64,000 nucleotides of DNA from Fennellomyces sp. T-0311. Taxonomy: Eukaryota > Mucoromycota > Mucoromycetes > Mucorales > Lichtheimiaceae. The first letter of the stretch is position 1, and the number at the start of each line of letters is the position of its first letter. The notes beneath the pieces are model-generated. The model was not told the DNA's origin. It did not search any database and saw only the letters and a list, made by a program, of their open reading frames with translations. Positions 58,277 through 64,000 of this stretch are shown piece by piece. Position numbers and translations under genes: made by a program. The DNA lies in the NCBI GenBank assembly GCA_025266875.1, contig JALLLT010000025.1:124001-188000 (forward strand), written 5' to 3'.

Positions 58277-61247
58277 ATGCCTCACGACCGTTTCTTAGGA
58301 GAATTCGAACCCGTGAAAAACAGTCCTCAGTTTGACAATGTCGTGACAGCAGAAAATTGCTATTACTATCTGTCACTACTGGAGAGCTTTTACGAAGTCG
58401 AACAGTCAATGAGTCCAGAACTGTTTAAACGATACGTCGTGGCAGCGGAAAAACGATATCTCGAGTTTATGCAAAACTATAACACGTTCGGCCTGTATGA
58501 TCCTTTACCATTGGGTAAGAATGCGTGATCCATTTCCGAATATCAGCATACTTACAAGTATTTTAAGATATTGCATACGCTTGGCACGCCCATATGCTCT
58601 CGCCTTTCCGGTATTACGACGATCTCAACTCAAACTACAATTATGGTTCGATAAAGCTTTCAATTGGCCGCCAATTTCCTCTAAAAGCTATGGTAAAATT
58701 TGCACATTATAGAATTATGTACCTGAATTAACTCTACAAGTAGCATCTGCAAAGGAGGAGGAAGAGTCTTGGTGTGAAGGATAATGATAAGGAGCGCTGT
58801 CGTCGCCTCGGAATATACCCGTGGGATCTTGATGTTAACGAGCTACGCCATGCAACTTTTGAAGACGAGGCTAAACGGTTTAACCCCTACTATTTACCTT
58901 CCGGAGAAAATGTACCAGCGTACATACAGAGACGGTTTGGAATGTATATCCCCTGTGCCTCATGCGGCACAGAACTGTTTTTTGGATCTTGGTAGAAAGC
59001 ATCATTTCCGTTTGGGGTGAACTCCGCTAACCGTTTTATTTTATTTTTTTAATCAGGGAGCAGTATGAGCAATTTCGAATGGATCCGAATATCGCTTTTC
59101 AATGTCCCGCACCTGTCTGCAAAGGTGACACTACCGTCGATACAGCTGCAGTTTCGGAGTTACTGTCATCTATACCCCATAAAATAAAGTAAGTGGTGAC
59201 AAGTTTTTAAAGAGAGAGAAGGATATCTTACTGGATACGTTAAAGGGGAACACGTCTCAAAAGTGATGGAACATGGAAGGAGGTCAACAAGAATGAGGAA
59301 GCTATACGGGAAAGATTGGGATATTTGATTCAATCACGGAAAAATTCGATACGGTGCATCAAGGACGTCTGTGATTTGCTTACCAATCCTAATCTGAAAT
59401 TCGATGTTCCCGGGAAACCGCCGTTGAGTGTTGACGATATACGCATTTATAGCGCATATGCGAAAGGTAATAATGGGTTTATTGGGTGTATAATTTGATT
59501 TTAAGCTTTGGGTGTACAGAATTTGCCGGTATTATTCGCAGCACATACGAAAACAACCCAACACGTCTTTCCCTGGATCTTGTTCAGGCAATGCATCGAC
59601 AACGAGAATTCATCCAAACCATGGTTACAAAAATAGCACCAAAATGGAGCAATCCGCTAGAATTGGAAATACCAAATGCAATACGAGACTATCACGATTT
59701 TTTGCTCCTTATCAAAAGCCAATCAACAAGTGCAACAATTCTTCCTACTTGGTCTGTTGGTATGTGTCTCTTGAGAAGAAACAAATGTAAATCATCGAGC
59801 AGATTTTTAATGCAACAAAAACAAGATATGGTTTGGCACGTGCACATGTTGCATTTTTCAAAGTTTCGCGAGTTAACCATTCGCGACCTAGGCCGAATGC
59901 TTAATCACGATAATAATATCGTGCCTTTTCAGCTGAACGAACATTATCTTGCAACTGAAAAGGCTTGGTCGAACGTACCGTCATCAATTGTGAGTCTCAA
60001 TCTAGGAAGGATAACAAAGCAGGGTATACATGAGATGCGGCCGTCACTCGTCAATTCCGCACACATATACAAAGAATTGCAGAGCACAATGATAAACTAC
60101 TACACAAGGCGAAAGTTGAAAAAGAATGGCGTATCTTTTACAAAGTAAGTTTGATATGAGAAAAGAACCTTTGGATTATGTTTGTTAGTAATGCACTTAT
60201 ATCTAACAACCAGGCCACAAGATTTAAGCTATCATGGAATTGGTATGTGATGAACTGCTACATAATGTCGTTAATTGAGACTCATGTTCAACTAAATAGA
60301 CTTTGCCGATTTATTGTTCCAACAGAGCCGAAAGTCGACGGAATTGTCAAAGAAATACTCACTTATCGCGTACCTCGAGATTCTCAAAGCAATCGAATAT
60401 ACTGGATACGGATACATAGGGTAAGACATGATGCGTGCACACATTTGCGTCTCTAAATTTTTGATAAACAAACATATAGTACAATTATCGGTGAAGGTAT
60501 GTTCAAGTTGCCTTGCTACAATAGTGAATCTAATGAACAAAAGCAAAATAGTTCCCCAGGCGGAAAAAGTCCAAAAACGGTACGTGTGATATTTCTAGCA
60601 TAGTTATTGTGTACTAATCAAAATACAGAATCGGTAGGTTGCAGAATTGTAAAAAATTAGATGCGATTCTCATGTCATCATACAGCAACGGTGGTGTATC
60701 CGCCTCGAGCACCTGTCCCTCGCTTGGATCTACGACGTAATATACAGTTGCAACGATAGAGATGAAACATGTCTAAACACAATTATTAGGAGTTGGGCGT
60801 ATCAGGCCAGGAGCGGAAATCATCCGTGCACCCAAGTATGATATCACATACCTATACTGTGGAAGAAAGTTTCTTCATCAGAAGCATAAGATCGGCTCGT
60901 TCCGGTGGTGGAAACCGAAAAATGGATACTATGGATTGATGCGTCGCATGTATTCCAAAAAGCACGATCAATGGGGATGGACAACGGACGGACTCGATTG
61001 GTACTCGGAAAGCGAATGCAATTTTGTCACGTCGCCAAGAGGAAGATTCTTTGGTGAAGTTCATCGACAACCTCGACGTATACTCGGTAGCTTGAATTCT
61101 GGTCGAAGTGGCTCCATCGAATATAACGATGCAGACTATGACGATGGCGATTTTAGTGGAGGAGACGATGATGGTGGCGAAGGTGCCGAGGATGGCGAAG
61201 GAGGTGACGATGGTGAGAGTGGAGAAAAAATCCAAAATGGCCGTTAA
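58277..61247 (+). CDS. GRDP-like (DUF1399-type) protein C with acidic tail
   Basis: Fourteen exons: 58277-58514, 58568-58692, 58744-58991, 59057-59188, 59246-59466, 59520-59759, 59826-60144, 60214-60242, 60300-60420, 60480-60496, 60552-60579, 60629-60633, 60686-60736, 60790-61247 (743 residues). The family blocks are ENCYYYLSLLESFYEVEQSM, DIAYAWHAHMLSPFRY, CASCGTEL with CPAPVC, SLDLVQAMHRQREFI, DMVWHVHMLH, and KNGYYGLMRRMYS, WGWTTDGLDWYSESECNF. The micro-exon is five bases, as in A. The acceptor of exon 9 was set at 60299 because this restores the homologous frame (SKKYSLIAY...GYGYIG); the more obvious acceptor at 60326 would put the rest in another frame. The tail is strongly acidic (DDDGGEGAEDGEGGDDGES). 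Confidence 0.85.
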
Positions 61248-61640
61248 TACATACCCAGGTATGATACGATTTAGATTATATTTTGCTCTACGTATTTAAA
61301 GTTTTACTTATTATCCACATGTAGACTATATATACTACACACACTTTCAAGTGAGAGACAACAGCAGATGTTGCACTACTCCAGAAAAAAATATCCTTCA
61401 TGCAGTGCAAAATCTAGAGCTACTGTACCGATAAATTGCTTTATATGTAACTATCCAAAAATTGAATAGCTACGCACAAAAAAGATATTCGGTTGTATAC
61501 TTATTGCTATTTACATACATATATATATATATATATCATTGCCACACAGCTCAAAACAGACGAAGGGGACATTTATTTGACTTCGAAATATGTTCATAAT
61601 TTTAGTATGAGGTATAATGAATAGGTATACAAAGCGATGG
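61248..61640. other. Short 3'-3' intergenic with an AT run
   Basis: This separates the converging gene C and the F-box gene. It contains an AT dinucleotide run at 61517-61536; no gene is seen. Confidence 0.5.
61517..61536. repeat. AT microsatellite
   Basis: Uninterrupted AT/TA dinucleotide run of about 20 bases. Confidence 0.8.
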
Positions 61641-63593
61641 TTATAATGGGTTTATGTGGCAGTTTCGATGATCCAAACCAATTGGTTTTTGCCGTCTAAA
61701 ATCGCTGTTTTCAAAATCGAGTCGTATATCGTCGTAATAGAAACGATCGACTTTGGAGCAACGGATAACAGTGCTCCCGAATCGGTAATCCTTCATTTTT
61801 GAAGGTGTGTGGCCTTCAAGGTCAGCAGATGCCCTTAACGTCTCCAATGCACGGATCGCTACTTTTCGTCTCAATGTCGATTTTGGAGTTTTCCTGCCAC
61901 AGTTGGCCTCTACTCTATCCAGCCAATCCAGAATAGCTGGGTTTGATATTCGGGTTACAACCGAGTCGGACGAGAATGGTTTCTGGGCGGTCCAAAATAA
62001 AGGATGAGTGTGGCTTGATGTTTTCACCAACAAACATTCGTTCATTCTTTTGGCTTGGGATTCCCTATATGCACCGTATAAGAAATTGGTGCCTATTGGA
62101 TTAGGTCTCGTGTACATCTCGGGTTTCAGTATTCGCAAGAATCGAAGTGACTGTTGCGGCATCGTTATCCGAATGACCGGATATTCTCTTGGACTGTACC
62201 ACCGGCAGGAGTACAAATCCAAATGTGTCAACCTGGGGCAACGCGTTCCTATCCTCATGAGCACATTGTTGTCTTCAAATGCTGACTTGCGTAGTATCAA
62301 TGTGTTCAAAATGGAAGTCGACTTTGCATTGCTTTTGTGGACGATGGTGTATCCAGTGATAGTCAACTTGATCAGCGATGGGCAGCCGCCTATTACAGTG
62401 TCGATTGGTAGTTGTTGCAGGCATTGCAATTTGAAGTTTAAGATACTGCCCAAAGATAACTCTTGCAGACGCGTGCAGTAATGGAGATCACCAAGCCGTT
62501 GTGGCACCGTGCTTAGGTGCAATCGCTCGATTCTGTTTGTCGCCCCGTGTCTGACCCATCTTGAAAAGTTTGTTGACACACGTTCGTCGTCCAACGTTAC
62601 TTTTCGAATGCCCCTGAATAATAGTGGCAGTGCTGTGCTAGGCTGTCCTCCGAATTCGCCCAGTCGTAAGTTCTCCAAGTGCTGGAAGTGCTGTCTGAGC
62701 GTAAGTGTTTGCACGGATCCAATAAATGGTTTTCCTTCATTGTCGATATAATTCACTGTCTGTGAACCTGAAGAGATGTCCAGGCTCTTCAGTTCGGGGT
62801 ATTTACGCGTGATGAACTTGAATAACAGGGTGTAAGTGATGTTCTGATGTGCCCAGATTTCACTTGGAAGCGACAAATTCTGCAGGGGGGATGCAGGCAC
62901 AAGCGATTCCATCTCTTCAGGTGAGATCGACATATCATCAATGTCCAGCAACATGGGTTTGGTGAACAAAAGGTGTTGCAGGCGTGGACATAACGCATGG
63001 ATTTCCTCCATATTTGCCATTGTCATTTTAAAGCTGGACGTTATTTTCAGATGCGTGAGGCGGGGGAGACGGCATAGGACGGGAGCGAGGGTTATCATCG
63101 GATCGATCGGGAACTTTCCCTTCAGTGACAAGCTGGTAAGCGAGGGTAGATCGAAATGGTCAAAAAATGGAACAGGAGAGTGAAAGATTCGTGTCAATGG
63201 CTTGTGATTCCCGTTTGGCGTAAGACTATCACTCCAAGTGAAATCCATCGTTGTTACTCTGGGACACAGTTTCGCAACCTTCTCCATGCCTTTGATGGTA
63301 AGCATACCGTCTTGCAAAACCAGACTCCGTACACATTCGCCCAAAACCCCCACGTAAGGCGTATCTGGCACGTCCGATTTTCGTCGTCTTCGCTTTTTGA
63401 CAGAATCTTCAAGCGTCTTTGTGAACATTGTCAACTGAGTCTTGGTGTTGATCTCCACAGTGCGGTATCGTTGAGGGCGGAAAACGCGATTGCAAAAGGA
63501 TGACACGCAAGCCAATTCAATCAGGTCAAGGGTGTCAAAGTGATTTCCGATCTGCCACAGGATCTCGTTGGGTAGCTGGGTGATCGTTGTCAT
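61641..63593 (-). CDS. F-box protein with leucine-rich-repeat-like region
   Basis: Single exon, 650 residues. The F-box lies at about residues 6-46 (LPNEILWQIGNHF, LACVSSFCNRVFRPQRYRTV). Leucine-rich stretches follow (CVRSLVLQDGML, LTSLSLKGKF, LTHLKITSSF, LKSLDISSGS, LTHLDLYSCRW). The architecture, lack of introns and MTTI start resemble the F-box protein at 16566-18455, so the two are probably members of the same expanded fungal F-box/LRR family. It is expected to be a substrate receptor of an SCF ubiquitin ligase; the substrate is unknown. It converges on GRDP-like gene C. Confidence 0.85.
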   Translation of the reverse strand: MTTITQLPNEILWQIGNHFDTLDLIELACVSSFCNRVFRPQRYRTVEINTKTQLTMFTKTLEDSVKKRRRRKSDVPDTPYVGVLGECVRSLVLQDGMLTIKGMEKVAKLCPRVTTMDFTWSDSLTPNGNHKPLTRIFHSPVPFFDHFDLPSLTSLSLKGKFPIDPMITLAPVLCRLPRLTHLKITSSFKMTMANMEEIHALCPRLQHLLFTKPMLLDIDDMSISPEEMESLVPASPLQNLSLPSEIWAHQNITYTLLFKFITRKYPELKSLDISSGSQTVNYIDNEGKPFIGSVQTLTLRQHFQHLENLRLGEFGGQPSTALPLLFRGIRKVTLDDERVSTNFSRWVRHGATNRIERLHLSTVPQRLGDLHYCTRLQELSLGSILNFKLQCLQQLPIDTVIGGCPSLIKLTITGYTIVHKSNAKSTSILNTLILRKSAFEDNNVLMRIGTRCPRLTHLDLYSCRWYSPREYPVIRITMPQQSLRFLRILKPEMYTRPNPIGTNFLYGAYRESQAKRMNECLLVKTSSHTHPLFWTAQKPFSSDSVVTRISNPAILDWLDRVEANCGRKTPKSTLRRKVAIRALETLRASADLEGHTPSKMKDYRFGSTVIRCSKVDRFYYDDIRLDFENSDFRRQKPIGLDHRNCHINPL

Positions 63594-64000
63594 GATTGCA
63601 GATCGAGTTGCTGCTTGAATACAGTAGTTCTGCAGAGAAAGATTGACGTCAAATGGTCTAGGCGCGGAATGCCCGAATCAAAGCAGGCCACCGGACTTTA
63701 CTAACTGCCTATTGTCAACAAATTACGCCGCTAACCTTAGTTTATCCACTGGAACATGTGCCAACTATGCATTCGGTTGAACTCAGTATACTAGAACATG
63801 TTTTCCGTTTATGCCATACCACTCGTAATAACATCGGCTTTGCCGCGTATTTCACCAAGCACCCTCTTCTATATTTACCTTCACGGGTTACGTGTACTAT
63901 TATATCTCAAGAAAGCAAGGTGATACAATCTGAGGGCGCAATGAAACCTGCATTTTCCTAATTGATGGAGCTTGTGTTACTTGTAACCCTCAACGTGAAG
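63594..64000. other. Upstream region of the F-box gene to the window edge
   Basis: No gene can be supported. A short rightward frame at 63758-63961 has no recognisable domain and may be chance. Confidence 0.4.

Noticed and set aside
60327..60420. Alternative acceptor for GRDP-like gene C exon 9
   Set aside because: It puts the exon in a frame without similarity to genes A and B; the acceptor at 60299 restores the homologous sequence.

Overview
This window looks like nuclear chromosomal DNA of a filamentous fungus, most likely an early-diverging one of the Mucoromycota (order Mucorales is my best guess). The reasons are the gene set (a chitin synthase fused to a myosin motor, condensin Ycg1, Ste11-type MAPKKK, PKA catalytic subunit, NST1), dense short spliceosomal introns of about 45-90 bases (roughly 130 in 64 kb), A/T-homopolymer-rich introns, and short gaps between many genes. 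I saw no prokaryotic operon, tRNA, rRNA, CRISPR array or virus. All gene models were spliced by eye from GT-AG (or GC-AG) signals and reading phase; every exon chain quoted keeps frame to its stop codon.

Layout. 1-2642 (+): 3' part of a gene with two Ras-association domains. 2643-6029: no convincing gene. 6030-9431 (+): NST1-like stress/salt-tolerance protein. 9607-18455 (all -): secreted Kre9/Knh1-N-like protein, arginyl-tRNA-protein transferase ATE1, Dap1-type cytochrome b5/MAPR protein, condensin subunit 3, and an F-box/LRR protein. 19836-21146 (+): alpha-arrestin. 21552-22402 (-): doubtful coiled-coil gene or relic. 23026-29003 (all -): PKA catalytic subunit, secreted EF-hand protein, DNA topoisomerase III. 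29211-35169 (-): myosin-motor chitin synthase. 35170-39186: 4-kb gap upstream of two divergently transcribed genes. 39187-42644 (+): Ste11-like SAM-RA-kinase MAPKKK, converging on a dual-specificity phosphatase (42729-43697, -). 44050-45233 (-): Stm1/SERBP1-like ribosome-associated protein. 46079-46222: a mariner-type MITE. 47345-48954 (+): unrecognised conserved-looking protein. 49160-50189 (-): nucleoplasmin-like-domain protein without a FKBP domain. 50851-61247 (+): tandem array of three paralogous GRDP-like (DUF1399-type) glycine-rich genes. 61641-63593 (-): second F-box/LRR protein.

How the parts relate. Most genes are unrelated housekeeping loci on one arm. Several (RA-domain protein, PKA, arrestin, MAPKKK, dual-specificity phosphatase) belong to signalling pathways that govern growth and morphology in fungi, and the chitin synthase acts at the hyphal tip, but nothing in the sequence shows a functional cluster. 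The most unusual stretch is 50.7-61.3 kb: three GRDP-like genes with the same 14-exon architecture, a shared upstream element, micro-exons of 5/8/5 bases, a tryptophan-rich C-terminal module and tails that differ from strongly Gly-rich to acidic. Also notable are five GC-AG introns, all with the same GCAAGT donor.
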